From Halovibrio variabilis (GTDB lineage Bacteria > Pseudomonadota > Gammaproteobacteria > Pseudomonadales > Halomonadaceae), in contig NZ_BJXV01000010.1 of the NCBI RefSeq assembly GCF_007991175.1, positions 124,001 through 188,000 of the forward strand: a DNA stretch of 64,000 nt, written 5' to 3'. The notes under the pieces are model-generated. The model saw nothing but the letters and a program-made list of their open reading frames with translations, was not told the DNA's origin and made no database searches. Position numbers and translations under genes: made by a program. Shown one piece after another: positions 40,238-48,370 of the stretch (position 1 is the stretch's first letter; the number at the start of each line of letters is the position of its first letter).

Positions 40238-41856
40238 GGTGCCATCCTTGTTGTCGTTCCTGGGGGCGGGAAAGTGTCAGCGTCAGGTGCCGCAAAATCG
40301 GCCTGCAACCAGTGGCGCAGTTGGCTCATTCTGGGTGCGTTAGCGGCCTGCTCAAGCGCTGGCAGCGTGCCGGGTATAAATCCACGCGCCAAAAAGGGTG
40401 CCAACAGCGCTGGGTCGCCGCTGATAATATGCACGGGCACCGCCTTGCTGGCATCGTCACCGGTAATCAGCGGTGCTGCCTGATGGTCGCCGAGGACGAT
40501 CAGCAGAGTGTCGTTATCCACCACCCGCTCGGCCCAGCGCCCGGTAACTTTGACAGCATAGTCGACCGACCAGGCATAGTGATCACGAATACGCTCGATG
40601 TCCTGCCATAACACCTCGGGCGGGTCGCCGGCCTCCTCCCAGGGGGTAAAAATCTGGCCGTCTGCGATTAACGACCAGTCTTCAATCACTGGCAAAATCG
40701 GTGTCCAGGGCGCGTGGCTGGAAATCAGTGCCAGCTGCGCGAATACCGGCGTGTCGCCCAGCAAGTGGCGCTGGGTGTAATCGAGGGTGAACTGGTCGGG
40801 CATGGTCACCCAGTTGAGCGCGGGGCCGGCGTAGTCGATATCGTTGGCGGCGGCAATCTGATCAAAACCGTAGGCCTGCCCTTCCGGCCACGCCATGGTG
40901 ATGGCGGGCATTACGCTGAGGGTGCGTTGACCGGTGGCGCTAAAATCATCGATCAACGTCGAGTGATCGCTATTTAGCATCAACCGATACCATAGCTGAT
41001 TATCGATCCACCGGCCGCTAAGGACGGTTGCATGAGCAAGCCACGACTGCCCCCCTTGAATGGGCGCCTCTAACATACCTGACACGACATGCAGATGGCG
41101 ATTCTCCAGGCGCTGCTGCATCTCGCTAAGCGTGGGTAGCAACACGTCAGCATAGCGCGGGTCATTCAGCGCCGAAATGCCGTAGGACTCAATAAACGTC
41201 AGCAACACGTTACGCCCCTCAAGCCCGGGCATCGGCTGCGTAGCAATGGGTGATGTCTCCAACTGCTCGGCAAAGGCAAGGCGCGCGGCGTGGGTATCGG
41301 CTATTTGCTGCCACTGAAACCGCGTGGTGTTGAGCATGGGCAAACGGGCACTGTCCACCAGCCGTACCCCGGCCAACTCAAGTGCGGCGCCGCTGGTAGC
41401 CACCACCAGCACCGCTAACGCGGCGGCCCCAGGGAGTTGCTTCACACAATAGTGAAAGGGCGGTAGCAGTAAGCGTAATAAGCCCAAAACAATACCCAGC
41501 AGCACAGCGGCCCCGACGAACATCGCGCAAACCGCCACAGTTTGGCCTACATTACCTACTAGCAGATGATAAATAGAGCGCAGCAAAGGAATATCAAGGT
41601 AAAGGTTCAATGGCCGGGCAAAGGCCATATTAATGGCCGCATCGCCTAAATTAGCGGCAGTGGCCACCAAAATCCAACTGACGAACGCAACGACCAGCCA
41701 ACGACGCAGTTGGCGGGGAGGAAGCAGTAGCATAAGCGGCGCGATAATCAGCGCCTCCCAAGCAATAAGATGGGAACTGACATCACCAAAACGCCACCAC
41801 AGCGGCGCGATGAGTAATACATTCAGTGTTAGTAGCGTTAATAATAATCGACTCAT
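40234..41856 (-). CDS. Sulfatase-like membrane hydrolase/transferase (LtaS/PetA superfamily)
   Basis: A 540-residue protein. The first 170 residues hold about five membrane helices. A periplasmic alkaline-phosphatase-superfamily domain follows, with the metal-site run LLTFIESYG near residue 215, a nucleophile candidate in GGQSWLAHATVLSG near 270, and LIVLGDHQAA near 465. Relatives transfer phosphoethanolamine or phosphoglycerol to lipids or glycans, or hydrolyse esters. Coupling by ATGA to manC suggests that it modifies a mannose-containing surface polymer; this is inferred. Confidence 0.82.
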   Translation of the reverse strand: MSRLLLTLLTLNVLLIAPLWWRFGDVSSHLIAWEALIIAPLMLLLPPRQLRRWLVVAFVSWILVATAANLGDAAINMAFARPLNLYLDIPLLRSIYHLLVGNVGQTVAVCAMFVGAAVLLGIVLGLLRLLLPPFHYCVKQLPGAAALAVLVVATSGAALELAGVRLVDSARLPMLNTTRFQWQQIADTHAARLAFAEQLETSPIATQPMPGLEGRNVLLTFIESYGISALNDPRYADVLLPTLSEMQQRLENRHLHVVSGMLEAPIQGGQSWLAHATVLSGRWIDNQLWYRLMLNSDHSTLIDDFSATGQRTLSVMPAITMAWPEGQAYGFDQIAAANDIDYAGPALNWVTMPDQFTLDYTQRHLLGDTPVFAQLALISSHAPWTPILPVIEDWSLIADGQIFTPWEEAGDPPEVLWQDIERIRDHYAWSVDYAVKVTGRWAERVVDNDTLLIVLGDHQAAPLITGDDASKAVPVHIISGDPALLAPFLARGFIPGTLPALEQAANAPRMSQLRHWLQADFAAPDADTFPPPGTTTRMAP

Positions 41857-41998
41857 CGCATTCTCATTTCTGCCTGCGTTAGCTTAAGGTGGCTGAGGTA
41901 TCACCGGTCAGTGTTCGACCTCAGTGAGCGGTTATGAAAAAAGCAAGGAATAAGGGCTGCTGTAAAACGCAATAATCATGTACTGTTGTGCAAAATTG

Positions 41999-42004
41999 TA
42001 TAAT
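41999..42004 (+). promoter_or_regulatory. Candidate -10 element for mdoGH
   Basis: A perfect TATAAT lies 77 bp before the mdoG start in an AT-rich stretch. No good -35 element is found at 16-18 bp, so either an activator is needed or the match is fortuitous. The rest of the 224-bp gap holds no gene. Confidence 0.4.
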
Positions 42005-42080
42005 TATTGTGTAAAAAATTCACGCTTTGCGTCGCTGATGGCGAAGCGTGTGCAGACCTTCTACCGAAAGGACTTCGCCC

Positions 42081-43622
42081 ATGTGTTGTAACACTATTGG
42101 TAGGTGGTGGGCAGGTAAGTGGATGGTTCTCCTCAGTAGTGCCGTCATCTCTTCCGCGTTTGCCCAAGACGATCAACAGTTCAGCGACGTCATAGAACGT
42201 GCTCAACAGCTTGCCGAGCACGCGTATCAAGCCCCCGAAGAGACGCTGCCGAAGGCACTGCGTGAGCTTGACTACGATGCCTACCGACAAATTCGTTTTG
42301 ATCCCGAGCATGCCTATTGGCAAGACGAAAGCCCCTTCAGCTTACAGCTGTTTCACAGCGGCTTTCTGTTCCAAACCCCGATAGCCCTTAATGTCATTGA
42401 TCAAGATGGCGTTACCCCGCTGCCCTTTTCAGCAGGCGATTACCGCTACGATGGCGCCGCTGAAACGTTGCAAGAGCATGACCTAAGCGGCAGCGGTCAC
42501 GCGGGCTTTCGCCTGCATTATCCCCTCAACAGCGACGACTACGCCGATGAGTTTGCCGTTTTTCTCGGCGCGAGCTATTTCCGCCTGGTAGGGCGCGGCC
42601 AAGCTTACGGGCTCTCGTCACGGGGGCTGGCGATTGATACGGCGTCTGCCGAGGGCGAAGAGTTTCCCGCGTTTCGCGAATTCTGGTTGTACAAACCCGC
42701 CGCTGACGCCAGGCAAATTGAGCTGTTAGCGTTAATGGATAGCCCATCAATTAGCGCTGCCTACCGTTTTATCATCCAGCCTGGCGACAGTACTCAGGTT
42801 GAAGTAGAGGCCGAATTGTTTGCCCGGCACGATATTGCCAAGCTAGGCGTGGCGCCGTTAACCAGCATGTTTACGTTTGGTGAAGCAAGCCGCGAGCGCC
42901 CGGACGATTTTCGCCCTCAGGTACACGACTCTGACGGCCTGCTGATGCATACCGGCAGCGGCGAGTGGATCTGGCGCCCCCTGAGCAACCCCAAGCATCT
43001 TCGCACCTCGGCATTTAGCGATAGTCAGCCTCAAGGGTTTGGCTTGATGCAGCGGGAACGTGACTTTAGCCGCTACCTGGACACCGAGGCCCAGTATCAC
43101 CGCCGCCCCAGCCAATGGGTCGAGCCCTTAGCGCAATGGGGGCCAGGCCACGTCGAACTGGTTGAAATTCCCACCCCCGATGAAACCCACGACAACATCG
43201 TTGCCTACTGGGTGGCGGACGACACGCTTGACGCGGGCGAATCCCGCCGCCTGCACTACCGCACTTACACGCTTAACGCTCAGCCAGAAGCGCATACGCT
43301 AGGTCGGGTCATTCGCACCCGCCACGGGAACGCAAAGGTACCGGGAACAGATTCACCCGCTGACGCTCAGCGTCAGTTTATCGTCGATTTCCAAGGCGGG
43401 GCGTTAGATGCTATTAGCGCCGACCAAGCCGTCGAGTTAGCTATTAGCAGCCAACAAGGTGAGGTATTGCTGCCCCAAGTTACCGCACTGCCTCATCAAG
43501 GCTTTCGGGCGAGTTTTCGGCTACCCGAAAGCGATCAACCCAGCGATGTTCGCCTCAGGCTGACCCTAAACGGCGAACCGGTTAGCGAAACCTGGAACTA
43601 CGTGTGGTATCCCGATGCCTAG
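42081..43622 (+). CDS. mdoG: Glucan biosynthesis protein G
   Basis: A 513-residue periplasmic protein needed for osmoregulated periplasmic glucan backbone synthesis or branching. A signal peptide spans the first 30 residues and ends near SAFAQDD. MdoG runs include DYDAYRQIRFDPEHAYW near 60, LFHSGFLF near 85 and SRGLAIDTA near 180. The start at 42081 has AAAGGA upstream; the frame is open 33 bp earlier without need. The stop overlaps the mdoH start by eight bases, the standard mdoGH arrangement. Confidence 0.93.
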   Translation: MCCNTIGRWWAGKWMVLLSSAVISSAFAQDDQQFSDVIERAQQLAEHAYQAPEETLPKALRELDYDAYRQIRFDPEHAYWQDESPFSLQLFHSGFLFQTPIALNVIDQDGVTPLPFSAGDYRYDGAAETLQEHDLSGSGHAGFRLHYPLNSDDYADEFAVFLGASYFRLVGRGQAYGLSSRGLAIDTASAEGEEFPAFREFWLYKPAADARQIELLALMDSPSISAAYRFIIQPGDSTQVEVEAELFARHDIAKLGVAPLTSMFTFGEASRERPDDFRPQVHDSDGLLMHTGSGEWIWRPLSNPKHLRTSAFSDSQPQGFGLMQRERDFSRYLDTEAQYHRRPSQWVEPLAQWGPGHVELVEIPTPDETHDNIVAYWVADDTLDAGESRRLHYRTYTLNAQPEAHTLGRVIRTRHGNAKVPGTDSPADAQRQFIVDFQGGALDAISADQAVELAISSQQGEVLLPQVTALPHQGFRASFRLPESDQPSDVRLRLTLNGEPVSETWNYVWYPDA

Positions 43623-45627
43623 CACAACCGATATCCAACCATCGATTCCCTGGCTGACCACACGCCGGGGCGGTCTGGCCATTGTGGTGCTGCTTTCCAG
43701 CGCGGCGGGCTGTATCGCCATGAACCACGTCGTCGCCAGCCTCGCTATCGGCTGGCAGGTTTCCATGCTGGTGCTGTTTGCGTTGACCTTTACCTGGATC
43801 GCGCTGGCATTTTGGGGCGCCGTTTGCGGCTTTGTGGTCTGCGCGCTGCGCCGCGACCCGCTTAGCCTACGCAAGCTCGACCAGCAAGCGCCCAGCGCAC
43901 GCCTGCTCGTGAGCCGCACCGCGATCGTGATGCCGATTTATGCCGAGCCACCGATCCCCACCTTTGCCGGGCTTGAAGCCACCTGCCGTTCGCTGTTGAG
44001 CTACGCCATTCATAGCGATGGAAACGACGCGGTACGGCCCATGAGCGAGCATTTTGAGGTGTTTATTCTTAGCGATACGCAAGACGCCGCCCAAGCTCAG
44101 GTAGAAGAGGCTCACGTGGCGGCCTTGCAGCGTCGTTTTAGCGAGCAGTTGGCCATCCATTACCGCCGGCGGGCTAACAATAACGGCCGCAAAGCGGGTA
44201 ACATCGCCGAGTTTTGCCGCCGCTGGGGGCGCTACTATGATTATATGATCGTACTCGATGCCGACAGTTTAATGAGCGGCGCCACGCTGCTGCGCATGGT
44301 CCAGCGCATGCAGCGCCAGCCCTCACTGGGTTTGATCCAAACGGTACCCATCCCGGTCGGCCAAAAAACCCTGTTTGGGCGCTTCACGCAGTTTGCTTCA
44401 GCGCTCTACAGCCCCATGCTGGCCGCTGGCCAGAGCTTCTGGCAAGGGGATGCCGCGAACTATTGGGGACACAATGCGATTATCCGCACGCGTGCCTTTA
44501 TGGATTACGCCGGCCTCCCCACGCTCTCCGGCAGGCCACCGCTGGGCGGTGAAATACTCAGCCACGACTTCGTGGAGGCCGCCTTGCTCAAACGCGGCGG
44601 CTGGCAGGTCATACTGGACACCACTATCACCACGGCGGTATCGCGCCATGACCCCTACGCCAGCGCCTCCCACAATAGTTTTGAAGCCATGCCGAGTAAT
44701 CTGCTCGACTTTGCGAAGCGTGACCGCCGCTGGCTCCAGGGCAACCTTCAGCATTTACGTTTGCTAAGCGGCGCAGGGTTGCACCCCCTCAGCCGCCTGC
44801 ATTTCTTCTACGGCGCGTTTGCTTATTTATCCTCATTAGTGTGGCTAGGGCTTTTGCTATGCACCAGCGCATTGGTAACGGTTCACTCGCTGAGTAATGA
44901 GTCAGGTGAGCTGCTGTCAGGTAACGTTACCTTTAACCCGCTTTCGCTGGGGTTACTGTCCATTACCTTAGTGATGCTATTGGCGCCTAAACTACTCGGC
45001 TGGCTACTGGCCTGCTGGCAAACGCCCCACGCCTTCGGTGGTCGGCTGCGCCTGACCGTCAGTACCTTTCTGGAAATGCTGTTTGCCGCCTTGTTAGCGC
45101 CGTTGATGATGGCGTGGCACAGTCTCTTTATTATCAACGTGCTGCTAGGGCGCTCCATTGAATGGCAAACGCAAGAGCGGGGTGAGCGGTCACTGACTTG
45201 GCGTGAAACCTGGCAACACACGTGCTGGATGACGCTCACCGGCGTGGCATGGGCGGGCATAATGGCCGCCTTTTCGGCGACGGCCTTTGGTTGGTTAACC
45301 CCGGCCTGGCTAGGCCTAGTGGCGGCGGCACCGCTGGTTAAATACTCCAGCAGCAGTACCTGGGGCGGCGTGGTGAGCTATCGGCTCGGGCTTCTTAAAA
45401 CGCCCAGCGAATGCTTAATGCCGTCGGTACTAGCGGATTTTGCAGCACTCATGAGCAGTAGCCACCCGCATCCTCTCGACCCATCGACCCAAGCGGCTTA
45501 CCCACTTCAGCTACCGCCGCCGGAGCGCCTGGGAGCGATGCTCTGCCAATCCTTTCAGCAGTTTGATCGTCAGGCATTGGCAGCCTCATCACAAACGCCG
45601 CCGACAACGACCAAGGAGCCGTATTAA
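43615..45627 (+). CDS. mdoH: Glucans biosynthesis glucosyltransferase H
   Basis: A 670-residue inner-membrane family 2 glucosyltransferase that extends the beta-1,2 glucan from UDP-glucose. Two N-terminal helices precede the catalytic domain. That domain holds AIVMPIYAEPP near 103, LDADSLMSG (Asp215, Asp217), HDFVEAALLKRGGW near 322 and the QxxRW-equivalent RDRRWLQGN near 375. Several helices follow. E. coli MdoH is 847 residues; this one lacks much of the N-terminal cytoplasmic region and some C-terminal part. It overlaps mdoG by eight bases, and its stop shares TAATG with the next gene. Confidence 0.93.
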   Translation: MPSTTDIQPSIPWLTTRRGGLAIVVLLSSAAGCIAMNHVVASLAIGWQVSMLVLFALTFTWIALAFWGAVCGFVVCALRRDPLSLRKLDQQAPSARLLVSRTAIVMPIYAEPPIPTFAGLEATCRSLLSYAIHSDGNDAVRPMSEHFEVFILSDTQDAAQAQVEEAHVAALQRRFSEQLAIHYRRRANNNGRKAGNIAEFCRRWGRYYDYMIVLDADSLMSGATLLRMVQRMQRQPSLGLIQTVPIPVGQKTLFGRFTQFASALYSPMLAAGQSFWQGDAANYWGHNAIIRTRAFMDYAGLPTLSGRPPLGGEILSHDFVEAALLKRGGWQVILDTTITTAVSRHDPYASASHNSFEAMPSNLLDFAKRDRRWLQGNLQHLRLLSGAGLHPLSRLHFFYGAFAYLSSLVWLGLLLCTSALVTVHSLSNESGELLSGNVTFNPLSLGLLSITLVMLLAPKLLGWLLACWQTPHAFGGRLRLTVSTFLEMLFAALLAPLMMAWHSLFIINVLLGRSIEWQTQERGERSLTWRETWQHTCWMTLTGVAWAGIMAAFSATAFGWLTPAWLGLVAAAPLVKYSSSSTWGGVVSYRLGLLKTPSECLMPSVLADFAALMSSSHPHPLDPSTQAAYPLQLPPPERLGAMLCQSFQQFDRQALAASSQTPPTTTKEPY

Positions 45628-46412
45628 TGCCTAGCCTGTATTTCCAACGGCTGCGCAGTGCGAGTGGGCTCGCCCGCTCGCTATTTATTTATTGGCGGCC
45701 GGGTCGACAACGCGGGCTACAACGCCTTTACCGCCCTTTCATTCAGCCCGGCGCCATCGCCTTTGATATTGGCGCCCACTTAGGCGACCGCAGTGCCGCC
45801 TTTCAAAGGCTGGGGGCCACCGTGGTAGCCCTTGAGCCACAGCCGAATCTCGCCAAGTGGTTCAGGCGTATGGTCAACAAACCCAACGTAACGCTGCTGC
45901 CGCTGGCCGCCGGGCCAAGCCCAGGCTTTGCCGAGATTGCCATTAGCTCCGGCAACCCCACGCTTTCGACCCTGGCCACCGACTGGCGCGAACAAATCGG
46001 CGAACGCAACGCAGGCTTTAGCCACGTTCGCTGGGAACAGCGGCTGCGCGTCCCGGTCATCACCCTGGATAGGTTGATTGATGAATATGGCGAACCCAGT
46101 TTTATCAAAGTCGATGTCGAAGGTTTTGAGGCTGACGTATTGGCAGGGCTTAGCTGCCCGGTGGCCGCCCTGTCGGTGGAGTTCGTCGCCGGCGCGCTGG
46201 ACGTCGGTCGCGCCTGCGTTGAACACCTGAGCGCCCTCGGTGATTATCGTTATAACGTCGTGGTCGGTGAGCAACGCCACTTTCAGTGGAGCGAGTGGCA
46301 ACCCCCACAAGCGACTATCCAGTGGCTTGCCGATGGCGCCAACGACGTCCCTTCCGGCGATCTTTACGCCTGCCGCGCCGATCATCCCTTGGTGCTGAAT
46401 GATGTTAAATAA
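45627..46412 (+). CDS. FkbM family methyltransferase
   Basis: A 261-residue SAM-dependent methyltransferase. FDIGAHLGDRSAAF near residue 48 is the SAM site, ALEPQPNLAKWF follows, and FIKVDVEGFEADVLAGL near 152 is the FkbM hallmark. The TAATG junction with mdoH makes it co-translated with the glucan genes. FkbM proteins O-methylate sugars or polyketides. I infer that it may methylate the periplasmic glucan or a related glycan, a modification not standard for mdoGH operons. Confidence 0.85.
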   Translation: MPSLYFQRLRSASGLARSLFIYWRPGRQRGLQRLYRPFIQPGAIAFDIGAHLGDRSAAFQRLGATVVALEPQPNLAKWFRRMVNKPNVTLLPLAAGPSPGFAEIAISSGNPTLSTLATDWREQIGERNAGFSHVRWEQRLRVPVITLDRLIDEYGEPSFIKVDVEGFEADVLAGLSCPVAALSVEFVAGALDVGRACVEHLSALGDYRYNVVVGEQRHFQWSEWQPPQATIQWLADGANDVPSGDLYACRADHPLVLNDVK

Positions 46413-46430
46413 CGCGAGGCCCTTCCCTTT

Positions 46431-47210
46431 ATGATTCACCACTGGCAAACGCTGACCGCGCCACAGCTCGCGGATTTCGCCCAACGCGACCCGGTGGCCG
46501 TGCTAGTACTCGGCGCCATTGAGCAGCACGGCACGCACCTTCCCCTCGCTACTGACCTCATGATTGGCGAAGGGCTGCAGGCCGCCATGCTAGAGGTGCT
46601 TGACCCCGATCTTAACGTGATCTGCCTGCCGCCTATCGCCGTGGGCGCCAGCGACGAGCACGTCAGCTTCCCCGGTACGCTAAGCCTGCCTGCGCCGCTG
46701 GCGATTGCCACCCTGGAAGCCTACGGCGACAGCTTGGCCCGCGCGGGCATCCGCCGTTTGGTGCTGCTTAACAGCCACGGGGGGAACAAAGCAGTCATGG
46801 ACTTGGCGGGGCTAACGCTACGGCGGCGGCATGGCATGCGCGTCGTCAAAGCGACCTACACGCGTCTGCCCGCGCTGGAAGGTGCAATAGATGCCGACGA
46901 ACTGCGCTACGGGTTGCACGGAGGATTGCTTGAAACCGCCATGATGCGCTACCTGGCGCCTTCGTTAGTGCAACTCGACGATTACACAGCAGCGCCGACC
47001 GCCGCACCGCAAGACGCTGCTTTGGTCAGTGCCGAAGGCGCTGCAGCGTTTGCGTGGTTGGCTGAAGACTTGAGCCCGCATGGCGTGGCAGGCGACGCGA
47101 CCCACGCCAGCGCTGAACTAGGCGAGCAGCTGGTTCAACACTATGCCCGCCAACTAGCGGCCGTAGTGGCGGAAACCGCCCACCTACCACCGCTAACCAG
47201 CCACCGCTAA
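46431..47210 (+). CDS. Creatininase-family amidohydrolase (MftE/ArfB-like)
   Basis: A 259-residue metal-dependent amidohydrolase. The metal-binding runs are LGAIEQHGTHLPLATD near 30-45, with Glu, His and Asp, and LNSHGGNKA near 118. HGGLLETAMM near 165 gives the third site. The superfamily includes creatininase, MftE of mycofactocin synthesis and ArfB, which deformylates a GTP-derived pyrimidine in archaeal riboflavin/F420 synthesis. The next gene is a GTP cyclohydrolase II, whose products are of just this kind, so an ArfB-like role is attractive but unproven. It is 18 bp after the FkbM gene. Confidence 0.85.
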   Translation: MIHHWQTLTAPQLADFAQRDPVAVLVLGAIEQHGTHLPLATDLMIGEGLQAAMLEVLDPDLNVICLPPIAVGASDEHVSFPGTLSLPAPLAIATLEAYGDSLARAGIRRLVLLNSHGGNKAVMDLAGLTLRRRHGMRVVKATYTRLPALEGAIDADELRYGLHGGLLETAMMRYLAPSLVQLDDYTAAPTAAPQDAALVSAEGAAAFAWLAEDLSPHGVAGDATHASAELGEQLVQHYARQLAAVVAETAHLPPLTSHR

Positions 47211-47266
47211 CCAACCAAACTTGCTGCACAAGTGGGAACCAGCTTTAGCTCGCGGCCGTGTTGCGT

Positions 47267-48370
47267 TTAACGCTGGTCACTGAGCACATCTTCCAACAGA
47301 TGCCCACCGCGGGTGGCCTTGGCATTTAAGTAGCGGTGATTTTGGTCGGTAACGCTACCGTAAAGCGCCTGGCGCGATACCACCTCGATACCGCCTTGGC
47401 GCAGCGCCTCCATTTTCAACGGATTATTGGTCAGCAGCTGCACCTGGGTGATCTCAAGCGCGTTTAACATATCCACCGCCACCGCATACTGGCGCTCGTC
47501 GTCGCCAAAGCCAAGCACCTGATCCGCATCCACGGTGTCCAAACCACCGTCCTGCAAGGTATAGGCGCGCAGCTTATTGGCCAGGCCGATACCCCGGCCC
47601 TCCTGGGCTAAATAAAGCAGCACGCCGCCGCCCATGGCTTGAATATCCGCCACGGCATTGCGCAGCTGCTCGCCACAGTCACAGCGCAAGCTACCAAACA
47701 AATCGCCCGTCAAACACGCCGAGTGCATACGTAACGGCACCGCACCTTGCCATTGCGCCTGCTCACCGATGACCACGGCCACGTGCTCACGCAAGCCGTC
47801 CGGCTCCCGGAACAGCACAAAGCGGCTATGAGCGGCCTCTTCGAGGGGAATGTGCGCTTCGCTGACACGTTTAAGCATGCCCGGCGCACCGGCCAGGCAC
47901 TGCTGCGCCTCTTCGGCGTCCACTTCCAGCAGCCGCCCTTGGGCCAGCTGTTGATCAATAGTGGCCGCGGCGGCTTCACTGACAAACGCGCATAGCGCCG
48001 CGGGGATTAGCAACGCCCGGCGCATAAGCGCAACCGCGCCACGCTCGGCCAGTCCCGCGGGTTTTAAACCGCTCGTTAAGCCACTGGGAGCCTGCGGCCA
48101 GTTTTCCGCAGTAGCTAAGCCGTGCAGCTCGCTAACACTTATATCGGCGGCTAACGGCAAACTGGCCGCCTCTGCCGTCAGCGAGATCCCCATCGCTGCC
48201 AAACGGTGACGAGTGAGGACCAACGCTGGCCGCGACCCCGCCGTTTGAGCCAGGGTTTCCACCGACTCACTGCCCTCCAGCGCCTGCACTAACAAGCGCT
48301 GCCCATCGGCATTGACCACCACTGGCAATCCCCGACGTATATCGAAAATAGCTCGTTCAATCTGATACAT
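47267..48370 (-). CDS. ribA: GTP cyclohydrolase II with degenerate RibB-like N-terminal domain
   Basis: A 367-residue protein. The C-terminal 200 residues are a full GTP cyclohydrolase II: the zinc cysteines lie in HSACLTGDLFGSLRCDCG, then LYLAQEGRGIGL and LLTNNPLKMEAL. This enzyme opens GTP to a 2,5-diamino-6-ribosylamino-pyrimidinone. The N-terminal 160 residues align in style with 3,4-dihydroxy-2-butanone-4-phosphate synthase (IERAIFDIRRGLPVVV) but lack its acidic metal/substrate motif (DDEDRENEGD), so that activity is probably lost. AGGAGG lies five bases before the ATG. It is divergent from the ribD-like gene. It is best seen as a paralogue serving the local cluster. Confidence 0.88.
   Translation of the reverse strand: MYQIERAIFDIRRGLPVVVNADGQRLLVQALEGSESVETLAQTAGSRPALVLTRHRLAAMGISLTAEAASLPLAADISVSELHGLATAENWPQAPSGLTSGLKPAGLAERGAVALMRRALLIPAALCAFVSEAAAATIDQQLAQGRLLEVDAEEAQQCLAGAPGMLKRVSEAHIPLEEAAHSRFVLFREPDGLREHVAVVIGEQAQWQGAVPLRMHSACLTGDLFGSLRCDCGEQLRNAVADIQAMGGGVLLYLAQEGRGIGLANKLRAYTLQDGGLDTVDADQVLGFGDDERQYAVAVDMLNALEITQVQLLTNNPLKMEALRQGGIEVVSRQALYGSVTDQNHRYLNAKATRGGHLLEDVLSDQR

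Noticed and set aside
45780-46484. 234-codon minus-strand frame opposite the FkbM gene
   Set aside because: It is a shadow of the FkbM frame and has no family motif.
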